From the NCBI GenBank assembly GCA_023664365.1, contig JAMPFR010000021.1, forward strand, positions 1 to 46,878: 46,878 bases of DNA, read 5' to 3'. This document shows positions 1 to 8,220 of this stretch, one piece after another. A program made the position numbers and the translations under genes. Below the pieces are notes generated by a model, which searched no databases, was not told where the DNA came from, and saw only the letters and a list, made by a program, of their open reading frames with translations. Position 1 is the stretch's first letter; every line of letters starts with the position of its first letter. The stretch comes from Acetatifactor muris. Lineage in GTDB: Bacteria > Bacillota > Clostridia > Lachnospirales > Lachnospiraceae.

Positions 1-48
1 GCTCGCCTGACTAGCGGGAGGCCAAGGGTTCGAGCCCCTTTGCTTCCA
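1..48 (+). tRNA. 3' part of a tRNA gene with a long variable arm
   Basis: The window opens inside a tRNA. A 5-bp T stem (24-28 with 36-40) closes a TTCGAGC loop at 29-35, followed by the 3' acceptor strand TGCTTCC (41-47) and an A discriminator (48). Upstream, 2-18 can fold into a stem (CTCGC with GCGGG), which suggests a class II long variable arm (Leu, Ser or Tyr type). The anticodon lies outside the window, so the identity is not known; the A discriminator argues against Ser. CCA is not encoded, and seven T residues follow directly. Confidence 0.8.
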
Positions 49-79
49 TTTTTTTGCCCTGATGCCTCAAAAACGCCGC

Positions 80-592
80 TTATCTCTCTTTCCCCGGCTG
101 CTCCTTTTTCATGTGGATTCTTCCCCAGGACTCACCCTGAAAGGTAAAGGCGTTTTCCTCCCGGCCTGCCTCACAAAACCCGGCCTTCCGGTAGCAGCCC
201 ACTGCCGCCTTATTCACATCAAAAACACTGATACGAAGCTCGGAAACTCCCGTGATTTCAAAGGCAAAACGGGAAATCAACTGAAGCATCCGGGTTCCAT
301 AGCCCTGTCCTCTCAAGCTTCCATCCAGAACAATAAATTTCAGAAAGCCGTAATTCTCCTCCGCATTGACATTATAAGTAAAAAAGCCTATGGGCCTGCC
401 GTCATCCTCTGTCACCATATAGGGGCAATCCTGCCACTGTGCCCCGCTTTTTTTAAGCATCTCCCTGAAATCGTCCCTGTCCAAAGGATAGGCGAACCGC
501 CCTGCACACCACAGGGCATGAACCCGCTCCTCCCCGGTCCACTTCTGCACAAGGGGAAAATCAATCCCCTCAATATATCCTCTCAGCCTCAT
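80..592 (-). CDS. GNAT-family N-acetyltransferase
   Basis: A predicted 170-residue cytoplasmic acetyltransferase of the GNAT superfamily, which moves the acetyl group of acetyl-CoA to an amine. The CoA-binding motif A is visible as LRGQGYGTRML in the second half, preceded by the beta strand FLKFIVLD and followed by LRISVFDVNKAAVGCYRKAGF, the usual beta4-alpha4 region. The ATG at 592 is preceded by GGGAGG at a good distance and the domain begins there; the open frame extends to 661 but without comparable support. The substrate is unknown; the overall form resembles RimI/RimJ-type or small-molecule acetyltransferases. It lies between a tRNA and argC and could, by position only, be linked to amino-acid metabolism. 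Confidence 0.8.
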   Translation of the reverse strand: MRLRGYIEGIDFPLVQKWTGEERVHALWCAGRFAYPLDRDDFREMLKKSGAQWQDCPYMVTEDDGRPIGFFTYNVNAEENYGFLKFIVLDGSLRGQGYGTRMLQLISRFAFEITGVSELRISVFDVNKAAVGCYRKAGFCEAGREENAFTFQGESWGRIHMKKEQPGKER

Positions 593-620
593 ATACGGCC
601 TCCCTCTCTCCACACTTTCA

Positions 621-675
621 GTCATGCCTGCACAAAGAGGTGGGTACACCCCTCTTTCCAACCTTAGAAAATCTT
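621..675. repeat. Degenerate copy (C) of a dispersed hairpin repeat
   Basis: A short relative of the two longer elements at 19275-19430 and 32646-32811. It keeps the GCACAAAGAGGTGGG start with the matching CCTCTTT arm, and the CCTTAGAAAATCTT end, but lacks the middle. It lies 18 bp beyond the argC stop codon, in the same orientation relative to the upstream minus-strand gene as the other copies. Confidence 0.6.
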
Positions 676-693
676 CATTCCATTCACACTTTA

Positions 694-1752
694 TCAGGGG
701 AAGCAGGGCACCAGCTCCAGCCCTTCCTCCTCGGGCAGCCCGAACAGCAGATTCATGTTCTGCACCGCCTGGCCTGCGGCTCCCTTCACCAGATTATCCA
801 AAGCCCCCATCATAATAACTCGTCCCGTTCTCTCATCAATACAGAAGTTCACATCCGTATAATTGCTGCCCTCCACCCATTTTGTTTCGGGGCAGATTCC
901 TTTTTCCAGCACCCGGACAAATTTTTCTTTCTCATAATATTTATCGTACACCGCCTTAATTTCCTCATAGGAAGGCAGGCTCCCGTCAGCTTTCTTTTTA
1001 AGCTTCGCGTACTCCGTCACCAGGATCCCCCTGTTCATAGGCACCAGATGGGGCGTAAAGTTTATGACTACCTGACAGTTTCCCGCGTAGCCCAGCTGCT
1101 CCTCGATTTCAGGGGTGTGGCGATGACTTGCCACTCCGTAGGCCTTCATGTTTTCGTTGACCTCACAGAACAGATTGTCCACCTTAGCCCCCCTGCCTGC
1201 GCCGGAGGCGCCGGATTTTGCGTCCACGATGAGGGTGTCCACGTCTATCAGCCCTTCTTTTACAAGAGGATAGGCCGTCAGAATGGAGCAGGTGGTATAG
1301 CAGCCGGGATTTGCCACCAGCCGGGTCTTTTCCGTAATTTTATCCCGGTTGATCTCACAGAGCCCGTACACAGCCTCCGGGATAAATTGGGGCGACTTAT
1401 GTTCAATGCCGTACCACTTTTCATAGACCGCCACGTCCTTTAAGCGGTAATCCGCCGACAGATCCACCACCTTTACCTTAGATAAAATTTCCTCCGTCAG
1501 GACTCCCGCCAGAAAGCCCTGAGGGGTAGCGGTAAAAATCACATCCGCCTGCTCTGCCAGCTCTGACAGATTATCGTCCCTGCACACGTCCTCCACAATC
1601 CGGAACATATTTCGGTACACCTGACTGTACCTCTTGTCTATATAGCTTCGGGAACCGTACCACACAATCTCCGCTTCTCTGTGGTTTGTCAGGATCCTCA
1701 CCAGCTCGCCGCCTGCATATCCCGTCGCCCCGATAATTCCAACCTTAATCAT
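694..1752 (-). CDS. argC: N-acetyl-gamma-glutamyl-phosphate reductase
   Basis: Third step of arginine biosynthesis: NADPH-dependent reduction of N-acetylglutamyl phosphate to the semialdehyde, cytoplasmic. The N-terminus carries the Rossmann motif GIIGATGYAGGEL. The catalytic cysteine sits in VANPGCYTT, and the conserved histidine region appears as SHRHTPEIEEQLG. The length of 352 residues fits the family. The ATG at 1752 is preceded by GGGAGA and begins directly at the NAD-binding strand; an upstream ATG at 1776 adds eight residues unlike the family. It is divergent from argG, with which it shares an ArgR-type control region. Other arg genes are not in this window. Confidence 0.96.
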   Translation of the reverse strand: MIKVGIIGATGYAGGELVRILTNHREAEIVWYGSRSYIDKRYSQVYRNMFRIVEDVCRDDNLSELAEQADVIFTATPQGFLAGVLTEEILSKVKVVDLSADYRLKDVAVYEKWYGIEHKSPQFIPEAVYGLCEINRDKITEKTRLVANPGCYTTCSILTAYPLVKEGLIDVDTLIVDAKSGASGAGRGAKVDNLFCEVNENMKAYGVASHRHTPEIEEQLGYAGNCQVVINFTPHLVPMNRGILVTEYAKLKKKADGSLPSYEEIKAVYDKYYEKEKFVRVLEKGICPETKWVEGSNYTDVNFCIDERTGRVIMMGALDNLVKGAAGQAVQNMNLLFGLPEEEGLELVPCFP

Positions 1753-1932
1753 AGCCTTATCTCCCGCTTTCCTCATTAATGATCATACCTTTCCGCAGCC
1801 TTCCTCTCATGCTGCCATTGTCCACAAATTCCCAGACTCCTCAGGTTCCCTGGCTTCCCAGACTCACCGTGTTCTCCGGCCTCCCCAAGTTCTTCGCTGC
1901 AAATTTTGCATGAAAGTATCATGCTCCCTGTT

Positions 1933-2094
1933 ATCATACCACTTTTTACGCAAATGTCCACTGTTTTTTCGCATTTTTATGCATTTGCCTTCCGATTTTA
2001 TTCAAATTCATGAATATTTATCGTGCTTTTATTCATAATTCAAATAAATTTATTCATATTTATGCTTGCATTTGTATATTTTCTGTTGTATAGT
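1933..2094. promoter_or_regulatory. Divergent argC/argG promoters with ArgR-like boxes
   Basis: On the minus strand, TGGACA (1955-1960), a 16-bp spacer and TATGAT (1933-1938) form a promoter for argC with a leader of about 175 nt. On the plus strand, TTGCAT (2066-2071), 17 bp and TATAGT (2089-2094) form the argG promoter. Between them, 1970-2065 is AT-rich with several ARG-box-like sites: 1970-1984 reads on the minus strand ATGCATAAAAATGCG, close to the Bacillus AhrC/ArgR consensus, and ATTCATGAAT (2006-2015) plus repeated TTATTCAT half-sites follow. Arginine-dependent ArgR repression of both genes is inferred. Confidence 0.7.
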
Positions 2095-2166
2095 AGTGTC
2101 GAATGTAAAATGCAGTTTGTCATTCAATCTATTTTACAGTTTATTTTATCACGGAGGTTATCACCC

Positions 2167-3390
2167 ATGAAAGAAAAAGTAGTTCTGGCTTATTCCGGCG
2201 GTCTGGACACCACCGCCATCATTCCCTGGCTGAAGGAAAATTTTGACTATGAAGTCATCTGTGTCTGCGTTGACTGCGGACAGGCCGATGAGCTGGATGG
2301 TCTTGAAGAAAGAGCAAAGTCCTGCGGCGCTTCCAAGCTGTATATCGAAAACGTCATCGACGAATTCTGTGACGAATACATTGTTCCCTGTGTGCAGGCG
2401 AATGCAATTTACGAAAACAAATATCTGCTGGGTACTTCCATGGCAAGGCCCCTGATTGCCAAAAAGCTGGTGGAGATTGCACGAAAGGAGGGCGCCGCCG
2501 CCATCTGCCACGGCGCAACCGGCAAAGGAAACGACCAGATTCGCTTTGAGTTAGGGATCAAGGCGCTGGCTCCCGATATTAAGATTATCGCTGCATGGAG
2601 AAATGACAAGTGGACCATGGATTCCCGTGAATCCGAGATTGAGTACTGCAAGGCCCACGGCATCCATCTGCCCTTCTCCGCAGATTCCTCCTACAGCCGG
2701 GACCGCAATATCTGGCATATCAGCCATGAGGGGCTGGAACTGGAAGACCCTGCAAACGAGCCTGATTTTGACCATCTTCTGGTACTTGGCGTCACCCCCG
2801 AGAAGGCTCCCGACCAGGGCGAATATGTGACCATGACCTTTGAAAAGGGCGTTCCCACCTCCGTCAACGGCAAAAAGATGAAGGTTTCCGAAATCATAAG
2901 CACTCTCAACGATCTTGGCGGAAAGCACGGCATCGGCATTATAGACATTGTGGAAAACCGGGTTGTAGGCATGAAGTCCCGGGGCGTGTACGAAACCCCC
3001 GGCGGAACCATCCTGATGGAGGCTCACCAGCAGCTGGAGGAGTTGATTTTAGACCGGGATACCTACGCAATGAAGAAGGAAATAGGCAGCCGTTTCGCCA
3101 GCCTGGTATACGAAGGCAAATGGTTCACCCCTCTTCGCCGTGCAGAACAGGCATTTATCCGGGAGACGCAAGAATATGTGACCGGCGAAGTGAAATTCAA
3201 ACTCTACAAGGGAAATATCATCAAAGCCGGAACCACCTCCCCCTACTCTCTGTACAACGAGAGCATTGCTTCCTTCACCACGGGAGATCTGTATGACCAC
3301 CATGACGCAGAAGGCTTCATCAATCTGTTCGGCCTGTCCTGCAAGGTACGGGCAATGAAAATGTCGGAGCAGGGAGAGCCTCTGCTGTAA
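2167..3390 (+). CDS. argG: Argininosuccinate synthase
   Basis: Condenses citrulline and aspartate with ATP hydrolysis to AMP, giving argininosuccinate, the penultimate step of arginine synthesis. The PP-loop SGGLDTT is at the N-terminus ([14 protein letters not shown]), and the citrulline/aspartate-binding regions [18 protein letters not shown] and [11 protein letters not shown] are all present. The 407 residues match the family. The ATG at 2167 follows ACGGAGG. A longer open frame to 2023 covers the promoter and is not coding. The promoter and ArgR-like boxes lie just upstream. A small membrane protein gene follows after 9 bp and is probably cotranscribed. Confidence 0.97.
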   Translation: MKEKVVLAYSGGLDTTAIIPWLKENFDYEVICVCVDCGQADELDGLEERAKSCGASKLYIENVIDEFCDEYIVPCVQANAIYENKYLLGTSMARPLIAKKLVEIARKEGAAAICHGATGKGNDQIRFELGIKALAPDIKIIAAWRNDKWTMDSRESEIEYCKAHGIHLPFSADSSYSRDRNIWHISHEGLELEDPANEPDFDHLLVLGVTPEKAPDQGEYVTMTFEKGVPTSVNGKKMKVSEIISTLNDLGGKHGIGIIDIVENRVVGMKSRGVYETPGGTILMEAHQQLEELILDRDTYAMKKEIGSRFASLVYEGKWFTPLRRAEQAFIRETQEYVTGEVKFKLYKGNIIKAGTTSPYSLYNESIASFTTGDLYDHHDAEGFINLFGLSCKVRAMKMSEQGEPLL

Positions 3391-3399
3391 GGAGCCGTT

Positions 3400-3666
3400 A
3401 TGATTCTGTTTTTGATTTATTACACAGTTATCAATATTGCAGGCTATTTTATCATGGGCATAGACAAAAAAAGAGCCATCCGGGGTGCCTGGCGCATCTC
3501 GGAGGCCTCTTTATTCACTACGGCCCTTCTGGGCGGGGCGCTGGGCTGTATATTGGGGATGCAGCACTTCCGGCACAAGACAAAGCACTGGTACTTTAAG
3601 TACGGAATGCCCGCCATCTTTTCCGTACAGCTCTTTATTTTTCTTCTCATTCTGCAGCGCCGATAG
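3400..3666 (+). CDS. DUF1294-like small membrane protein
   Basis: An 88-residue protein with three hydrophobic segments (about 2-20, 40-54, 68-84) and the pattern MGIDKKRAIRGAWRISEASLF followed by GGALG, which I recognise as typical of DUF1294 proteins. The function of this family is not established. It starts 9 bp after the argG stop; its ribosome-binding site (AAGGAG) overlaps that stop codon, so translation is probably coupled to argG. It ends 14 bp before the convergent DegV gene, with no obvious terminator between. Confidence 0.75.
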   Translation: MILFLIYYTVINIAGYFIMGIDKKRAIRGAWRISEASLFTTALLGGALGCILGMQHFRHKTKHWYFKYGMPAIFSVQLFIFLLILQRR

Positions 3667-3680
3667 TTTAGGCCGGCAGT

Positions 3681-4517
3681 TTATGCCGTCACTATAATGC
3701 CGCCGTCGTTTGCATACATACTGCTGATTCCCTTTGTATTCAGTATAATCACCCGCTTAAACTGCGCTTTGGCAAGCAGCAGCTTTTTGATGAATTCCGC
3801 CCGCTCAGGGGCGTTGCAATGACTGATAATCAGACAGCGGTCCCTTGCGTCCTGCAGTTCCGCGGCAAGCATTTCTCCCAGCCTGGCAAGAGCTTTTTTC
3901 ATGCCGATACCTTGGGCCTTCTGTAATATCTTTCCCTTGCAGCCCGCCATGATAGGCTTGATATTCAGGGTAGAAGCCACCAGGGCCTTTACGCCGGACA
4001 GTCTCCCGTTCTTGCGGAGGGTTTCCAGATTATCCAGCACGAAATAAGTACGGACGCTGCTGCGGAACCGCTCCGCTTTTTCCACAATTTCATCAAAGGA
4101 CAGCCCCTTCTCCTCAAGCTCCATAAGCTTCAGCACAATCTGCGTCTCGCCGCCGCTGGCAGACTCCGAATCAAACACATGAATCTTTTTTACCCCGTCC
4201 TCTTCTCTGTACAGGCTTTTTGCCAGCATGGCGCTGTTATAGCTGCCGCTCAGCTGTGAGGAAAGAGTAATGACATAAACCCGCTCCACATCATCCCTGT
4301 ATGCATTCAAAAAACGCTCCGGGGAGGGGCAGGCCGATTTGGGACAGCCGGAATACTCTGCTACCCTGTGAAGAAAATCCTTCTGGTTAAAATTTTCATC
4401 ATCCATCATACGGTAATCACCCACCGCAAGCTCCAGAGGCACCGTCTGCAGCCTCATATCATTCCGTAAATCTTCCGGCAGCTCACAACAGCTGTCAACT
4501 ACAATTTTATAACTCAT
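3681..4517 (-). CDS. DegV family fatty-acid-binding protein
   Basis: A 278-residue DegV/FakB-type protein. These bind a fatty acid and can present it to a FakA-type kinase. The start MSYKIVVDSCCELPEDL matches the N-terminal signature (usually DSxxDLP). Further family features are the strand VYVITLSSQLSGSYNSA and the region around TLRKNGRLSG, which contributes to lipid binding. The double cysteine in place of the usual serine-threonine or threonine pair is unusual but seen in clostridial members. No FakA partner is next to it. The gene stands alone on the minus strand; no strong promoter was found, although a TATAAT sits about 135 bp upstream. Confidence 0.88.
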   Translation of the reverse strand: MSYKIVVDSCCELPEDLRNDMRLQTVPLELAVGDYRMMDDENFNQKDFLHRVAEYSGCPKSACPSPERFLNAYRDDVERVYVITLSSQLSGSYNSAMLAKSLYREEDGVKKIHVFDSESASGGETQIVLKLMELEEKGLSFDEIVEKAERFRSSVRTYFVLDNLETLRKNGRLSGVKALVASTLNIKPIMAGCKGKILQKAQGIGMKKALARLGEMLAAELQDARDRCLIISHCNAPERAEFIKKLLLAKAQFKRVIILNTKGISSMYANDGGIIVTA

Positions 4518-4885
4518 ACCTTACATTCCTTTCCGCAGCCTCTTCGGGCCGCTGAAAATCGGCAAAATCGCCCGCTGTTTATCGGGATGCCTGCAGTATG
4601 GAGACGTTAAATTTGCGTCCCTGCATTAATTTGTGTTCCCGCTTTATCACAAAGTAATTATAACCCGTTTACATGGTTTTTATTACTACATTACATACAG
4701 GCTATCATACAGGTTATAAAATGTAAAGAAAAAGATTATGTACATCATTGACAATTTGTAATATACTGTAGTTGTCTGCTGTAAACCGGCAGCTGTTTTA
4801 TAGTCTGCCGCTGCAGCCGGGGTATCTAGAGTGATGTTAAAGCAGAGTAACACTAAAGCAGGGTAACACTACAAGAAAGGTGAAT
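4518..4885. promoter_or_regulatory. Intergenic region with tandem 16-bp repeat
   Basis: This 368-bp gap between divergent genes holds no ORF I can support. A TTGACA lies at 4749-4754 and a TATACT at 4762-4767, but their spacing is too short to be one promoter. Two tandem copies of a 16-bp unit (AAAGCAGRGTAACACT, 4839-4854 and 4855-4870) abut the ribosome-binding site of the plus-strand gene. The role of the repeat is unknown. Confidence 0.4.
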
Positions 4886-5389
4886 ATGACAGCATTTCAG
4901 ATTACTTCCATGAAAAATTTTATGAGCCGGCTTCTGGCCTCGGACGCCTTTGACTGCTTCCTGCTGGAGGAAGCGGTTATCAGCACCGCCAACACCTACA
5001 CCATCGACGGCCATATCAATCAGGAATTTTTTAACGGAGAAGAAGAGACGGAAAAGCCTTCCTACGACTTCCGCCCCTGGAGTGAAATAAAGGGGCTGTG
5101 CTTCGACCTGATTAAAGGCAGACACACACCCCTTTTTTTCCGTTTCGTACTGCACCTTATGCCGGAGAAAGCGGCGGCATTGCTGGAGAAAGAAGGCTGC
5201 GATACAGACCCCGGCCAGATAAAGGCCCTGGTGCTGACCATACGTTACGACGGCTCCAAGGCAGTGCTGACCACCGGAACCTCCTTCCACTCCTTCGCCC
5301 TCTCCAAAGAGCCGGATGCGGTCTGGGACAGGGCGCTGGCAAAATATCTGGCCGGAAAGGGCATTGAGTTTGAAACTCTTATTTCCTGA
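4886..5389 (+). CDS. DUF5721-like protein of unknown function
   Basis: A 167-residue soluble protein with no signal peptide or membrane segment. The pattern (MKNFMSRLLASDAFDCFLLEEA, TYTIDGHINQEFF, PWSEIKGLCFDLIKGRHTPLFFRFVLHL) matches a family I know from Lachnospiraceae as DUF5721; no function is established. The ATG at 4886 follows AAAGG with good spacing; the open frame can also start at the GTG at 4880, which would overlap the ribosome-binding site. It converges with spoVAE, with only 5 bp between stop codons and no visible terminator. Confidence 0.65.
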   Translation: MTAFQITSMKNFMSRLLASDAFDCFLLEEAVISTANTYTIDGHINQEFFNGEEETEKPSYDFRPWSEIKGLCFDLIKGRHTPLFFRFVLHLMPEKAAALLEKEGCDTDPGQIKALVLTIRYDGSKAVLTTGTSFHSFALSKEPDAVWDRALAKYLAGKGIEFETLIS

Positions 5390-5394
5390 ACCGA

Positions 5395-5751
5395 TCACTT
5401 CATCTTCGACTTAAACACAAGGCTGGCAAGATACCCGAATATCAAAGCAGCGGATGTGCCCACGGCTCCCGCCTTGAAGCCTCCCGCAAAAAGCCCCAGA
5501 AGCCCCTGCTCCTGCACCGCTTCCTTGACTCCCTTCATCAGCACATTTCCGAACCCCAGCAGGGGTACGCCGGCTCCCGCGCCTGCAAACTCCTGAAAAG
5601 GCTCATACCAGCCAAATACACTGATAACGGCTCCCGTCACCACCAAAAGCACCATAATACGCCCCGGCATCATCTTGGTCTTTTCCATCAGAATCTGCAC
5701 AAGGGCGCATATCAGTCCGCCTACCCAAAAAGCATTTACATAATCCATCAT
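5395..5751 (-). CDS. spoVAE: Stage V sporulation protein AE
   Basis: A 118-residue membrane protein matching SpoVAE (SpoVAEB type), part of the SpoVA channel that moves dipicolinic acid into the spore during development and out during germination. The start MMDYVNAFWVGGLICALVQIL is characteristic. Further hydrophobic segments and the glycine-rich GAGAGVPLLGFGNVLMKG region follow the family. The ATG at 5751 is chosen because GGAGG lies at the right distance; the upstream TTG would overlap it. It is alone here, whereas spoVAE normally follows spoVAC and spoVAD; those are at 32.8 kb and 10.1 kb. A sigma-G-like promoter lies about 45 bp upstream of the start codon. Confidence 0.92.
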   Translation of the reverse strand: MMDYVNAFWVGGLICALVQILMEKTKMMPGRIMVLLVVTGAVISVFGWYEPFQEFAGAGAGVPLLGFGNVLMKGVKEAVQEQGLLGLFAGGFKAGAVGTSAALIFGYLASLVFKSKMK

Positions 5752-5794
5752 GGCATACTCCTCCAAAAGACTTATTTCTTCTTTAAGTTTTTCA

Positions 5795-5823
5795 TAGTTT
5801 CTGCCGGATTTATTTTTTTATAC
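5795..5823 (-). promoter_or_regulatory. Sigma-G-like promoter candidate for spoVAE
   Basis: On the minus strand GTATA (5819-5823) is followed after 17 bp by GAAACTA (5795-5801). The -35 fits the sigma-F/G pattern GNATA; the -10 matches CATANTA at about five of seven positions. The context CCGGCAGAAANTA also occurs at the spoVAB candidate. Inference only. Confidence 0.4.
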
Positions 5824-5858
5824 TTTTCGTTTTTTACTTTTCGTTTTTTACTTTTTAT
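5822..5858. repeat. 14-bp AT-rich tandem repeat
   Basis: Two full units of ACTTTTCGTTTTTT (5822-5835, 5836-5849) and a partial third lie between the shikimate-kinase-like gene and spoVAE. Its left part may serve as a T-rich end for minus-strand transcripts read in the opposite sense, but no hairpin is present. Confidence 0.7.
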
Positions 5859-5868
5859 TTTTGTGAAA

Positions 5869-6375
5869 TTATCCTACGGCCCCCGCAATCTCCGCCACGA
5901 TTTCCCGCAGCATTTTTCCATCGCAATCCACGGAAACATGAGCGTATTTCTCATAGAGCGGCGTTCTCTCCCGATACAGCTCCTCCAGGCTCTGTCCCGG
6001 CCGCAGGGTTACGCCTCTGGCGTTCAAATCCCCAAGACGGCAGGCGATTTCCTCACAAGTCAGCTTCAGGTACACCACCGTTCCGATTTCCCGCAAATGC
6101 TCCATGGCCTCCGGGCCGTATACGGCGCTGCCGCCTGTAGCCACCACGCTTCTCTGCGGTGCAAGGGAAGCATTCACATCATTTTCAAGCTTCCAGAAAC
6201 CTTCCACACCATACTCCTCAATCAGCTCGTGAAGCAGCTTCCCGTACTTCTCCTGCATCACCAGATCAGAGTCCAGAAAGCCGTACCCCAGCCGCTTGGC
6301 AAGCACCACGCCCACCGTGCTTTTCCCCGCTCCGGGCATGCCGATGAGGATAACATTATCTTCAGACTGCCGCAA
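5869..6375 (-). CDS. Shikimate-kinase-like nucleotide kinase (atypical)
   Basis: A 168-residue P-loop kinase of the shikimate kinase fold. Walker A is GMPGAGKST (12-20) and the DSD motif is at 35-37. The lid region contains R120 and ERTPLYEKYA (136-145). Two positions that define true AroK are changed: the FRxxE shikimate-binding motif reads FWKLE (60-64), losing the arginine, and the GGG motif reads TGGSAVYG (80-87). It may therefore be a paralogue with another substrate, although automatic annotation would say shikimate kinase. The start is a TTG at 6375 overlapping the RidA stop by 14 bp, with AGAGG before it, so translation is probably coupled to RidA. No other aromatic amino-acid genes are nearby. 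Confidence 0.75.
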   Translation of the reverse strand: MRQSEDNVILIGMPGAGKSTVGVVLAKRLGYGFLDSDLVMQEKYGKLLHELIEEYGVEGFWKLENDVNASLAPQRSVVATGGSAVYGPEAMEHLREIGTVVYLKLTCEEIACRLGDLNARGVTLRPGQSLEELYRERTPLYEKYAHVSVDCDGKMLREIVAEIAGAVG

Positions 6376-6745
6376 TGACCTCTACCTCGCAAAGTACATT
6401 TTTCGGAAGGGTCTTTACCGCCACACAGCTTCTGGCAGGCTTTTCGGTAAAGTATTTTGCATACACTTCATTGAAAGCGGCGAAATCTCCCATATCCGCC
6501 AGGAAACAGGTAGTCTTGACTACTTTCGTGTAGTCCGTTCCCGCCTCTGCAAGCAGTGCGCCCACATTTTTACAGGCCTGCTCCGCCTGCTCCCGGATAT
6601 CTTTCCCTTCAATTTCACCCGTAGCAGGATCAATGGGTATCTGGCCTGAAGCAAAGAGCAGGCCGTTCACAATGATTCCCTGGGAATACGGCCCGATGGC
6701 TGCAGGGGCCTTGTCTGTTGAAATTTTCCGTAACATCTGTGACAT
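6362..6745 (-). CDS. ridA: RidA-family enamine/imine deaminase
   Basis: A 127-residue RidA (YjgF/YER057c/UK114) protein, which hydrolyses reactive enamine/imine intermediates such as 2-aminoacrylate released by PLP enzymes. Family signatures seen: AAIGPYSQGI near the N-terminus, LFASGQIPIDPATGEI, and the C-terminal PARSCVAVKTLPKNVLCEVEVIA, which contains the conserved arginine (ARS) and glutamate. The length is standard. It is the first gene of a two-gene overlapping unit with the shikimate-kinase-like gene. A ribosome-binding site (AAAGGAG) precedes the start. Confidence 0.93.
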   Translation of the reverse strand: MSQMLRKISTDKAPAAIGPYSQGIIVNGLLFASGQIPIDPATGEIEGKDIREQAEQACKNVGALLAEAGTDYTKVVKTTCFLADMGDFAAFNEVYAKYFTEKPARSCVAVKTLPKNVLCEVEVIAAV

Positions 6746-6802
6746 ATAGAATTCTCCTTTCTTTCCGCCATAACCCGCGCTTTTATCCTTCGGCGGTACG
6801 CA

Positions 6803-7039
6803 TCAACCCTCCGGCTCCGGCTCGTCGAACTCCGCCGTGACATAGAAGCCTCTGGCATTTTCAATAACCTCCGCCACCACGCCCTTCTGACTCTTAAGCC
6901 GGTTACGGAAGGGAATGTTTGCGGACATGGCAAGGGCCGGGTCTATGGTATAATAATAGTTGCTGGGAAGCACGCCCTCCGTCACAGTGATTTCCTGTCC
7001 TGCTTCCAGCAATCCGGGCCGCTCCATCTTAAATTCCAT
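6803..7039 (-). CDS. Small conserved-looking hypothetical protein
   Basis: A 78-residue soluble protein beginning MEFKMERPGLLEAGQEITV and ending in a very acidic tail (EFDEPEPEG). The ATG at 7039 is preceded by AAAGGTG; the open frame extends to 7108 but that part is arginine-rich and lacks a site. No domain is recognised. It precedes ridA by 57 bp on the same strand and may be cotranscribed. It could be a small accessory factor; no function is claimed. Confidence 0.6.
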   Translation of the reverse strand: MEFKMERPGLLEAGQEITVTEGVLPSNYYYTIDPALAMSANIPFRNRLKSQKGVVAEVIENARGFYVTAEFDEPEPEG

Positions 7040-7225
7040 CCTGCGCACCTTTATTCCACGCCCCTTTCCCCGTTTCGGGTTTTCTCCGCGCTCCGGCTCT
7101 CTTTCCACGGGTATATGGCAATGACCTCCAAACCGGCACTTACAGACTTAAATATAGCATACTCCCACTGAAATGTACAGACTCTTGTCCCGACGTGCCC
7201 GCATACTGTAACGGTTCAGCCCCTC

Positions 7226-8194
7226 CTATTTCCAGATAATCTGTATCTGCTGCTTCACCAGATATCCGCCGCCTGCACTCCGCAGGAATTCCATCGATGC
7301 CTCTCCTCTGTTACAAAGAGTGCGCAGGGCGTCCCCGCCGTCTCTCTCCTGCTCCAGAACCAAATAGGCCGTCCCCCGGGGAACGCTCAGTTCCCACTGC
7401 CCCTGTTCCCACATTTCCGCAAGCTCATCCCCGGTCATAACTCCCGTTACGCTGCTGTCCTCTCCCATAAACAGCAGCCGATAAGCCGTGGGCCGGGCCG
7501 CACAGGTAATGCTGATGGCATAACTGCTTTCCTCCACAGCCTCCTGCCCGTCCTGCGCAATATTTCTTTTCCAGGACATTGTATGAGTACCGGACATCCC
7601 CTCTGAACTTGCACTGCCAAACAGCCCGTTTCCCGGCTGCAGATAGATATCCCCCTGAGAGGTCTGGTAAACCGGGTTAAAATAAAGGCCTTCCGGACCC
7701 TCCGGCTCCACATAAACGGTTGCCTCCACCTTATTTGACTCGGTTAAATCACTGCTGTTTACCGCCCAATACACATCCGAAAAAAGATCATCCGCAATGC
7801 CGTAATAAGTATAATGCTCCTGCCCTTCCTCCCATACTCTGATATTGTAAATTCCGAAGCCTTTTATTCCGGTATCTTCCGCTTCGGTTCCATCTGCTTC
7901 CGTGTGCCCTGCCCTGTCAAATACAATCGTCTGCCATCCGTTTTCATCCGAAACAATTCTTCCGGCAATCCCCTCCTTATTTTCCACAAGGGACACTTCC
8001 CCGTCAGGCCCTATCGTCACCTCCGACATCCCTGTATCAAGATGTTCCTCGGTCACAAACACTCCCACCAGCCTATCCTCCGCCGGATCCTGTGTCTCCG
8101 CTTCCTCCCTGGCCAGCCTGCATCCGGTGAGGAGCCCTGCCGCTAATACCGGTACAAGGACGCTGCAAAACCTCTTTAACTTATTCCTGCTCAA
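7226..8194 (-). CDS. Putative lipoprotein of unknown function
   Basis: A 322-residue secreted protein with a lipoprotein signal: basic start MSRNKLKRF, hydrophobic stretch, and lipobox LLTGC with Cys at residue 25. It should be anchored on the outer face of the membrane. The body is acidic and beta-rich with no recognised domain. The start is a TTG at 8194 with an excellent AAGGAGG eight bases before; the nearby ATG is out of frame. It lies downstream of the XRE/membrane-protein pair, beyond a 36-bp tandem repeat, and may belong to the same transcript. Confidence 0.75.
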   Translation of the reverse strand: MSRNKLKRFCSVLVPVLAAGLLTGCRLAREEAETQDPAEDRLVGVFVTEEHLDTGMSEVTIGPDGEVSLVENKEGIAGRIVSDENGWQTIVFDRAGHTEADGTEAEDTGIKGFGIYNIRVWEEGQEHYTYYGIADDLFSDVYWAVNSSDLTESNKVEATVYVEPEGPEGLYFNPVYQTSQGDIYLQPGNGLFGSASSEGMSGTHTMSWKRNIAQDGQEAVEESSYAISITCAARPTAYRLLFMGEDSSVTGVMTGDELAEMWEQGQWELSVPRGTAYLVLEQERDGGDALRTLCNRGEASMEFLRSAGGGYLVKQQIQIIWK

Positions 8195-8220
8195 TGTTCC
8201 ATCCTCCTTCTGCTGCCGCC

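Noticed and set aside
1776-1961. Minus-strand 61-residue ORF upstream of argC
   Set aside because: It lies in the argC leader, covers the likely -10, has no ribosome-binding site and a low-complexity Gly/Glu composition.
4749-4767. TTGACA/TATACT as promoter of the DUF5721-like gene
   Set aside because: Only about 7 bp separate the two hexamers, far short of the required 16-18.
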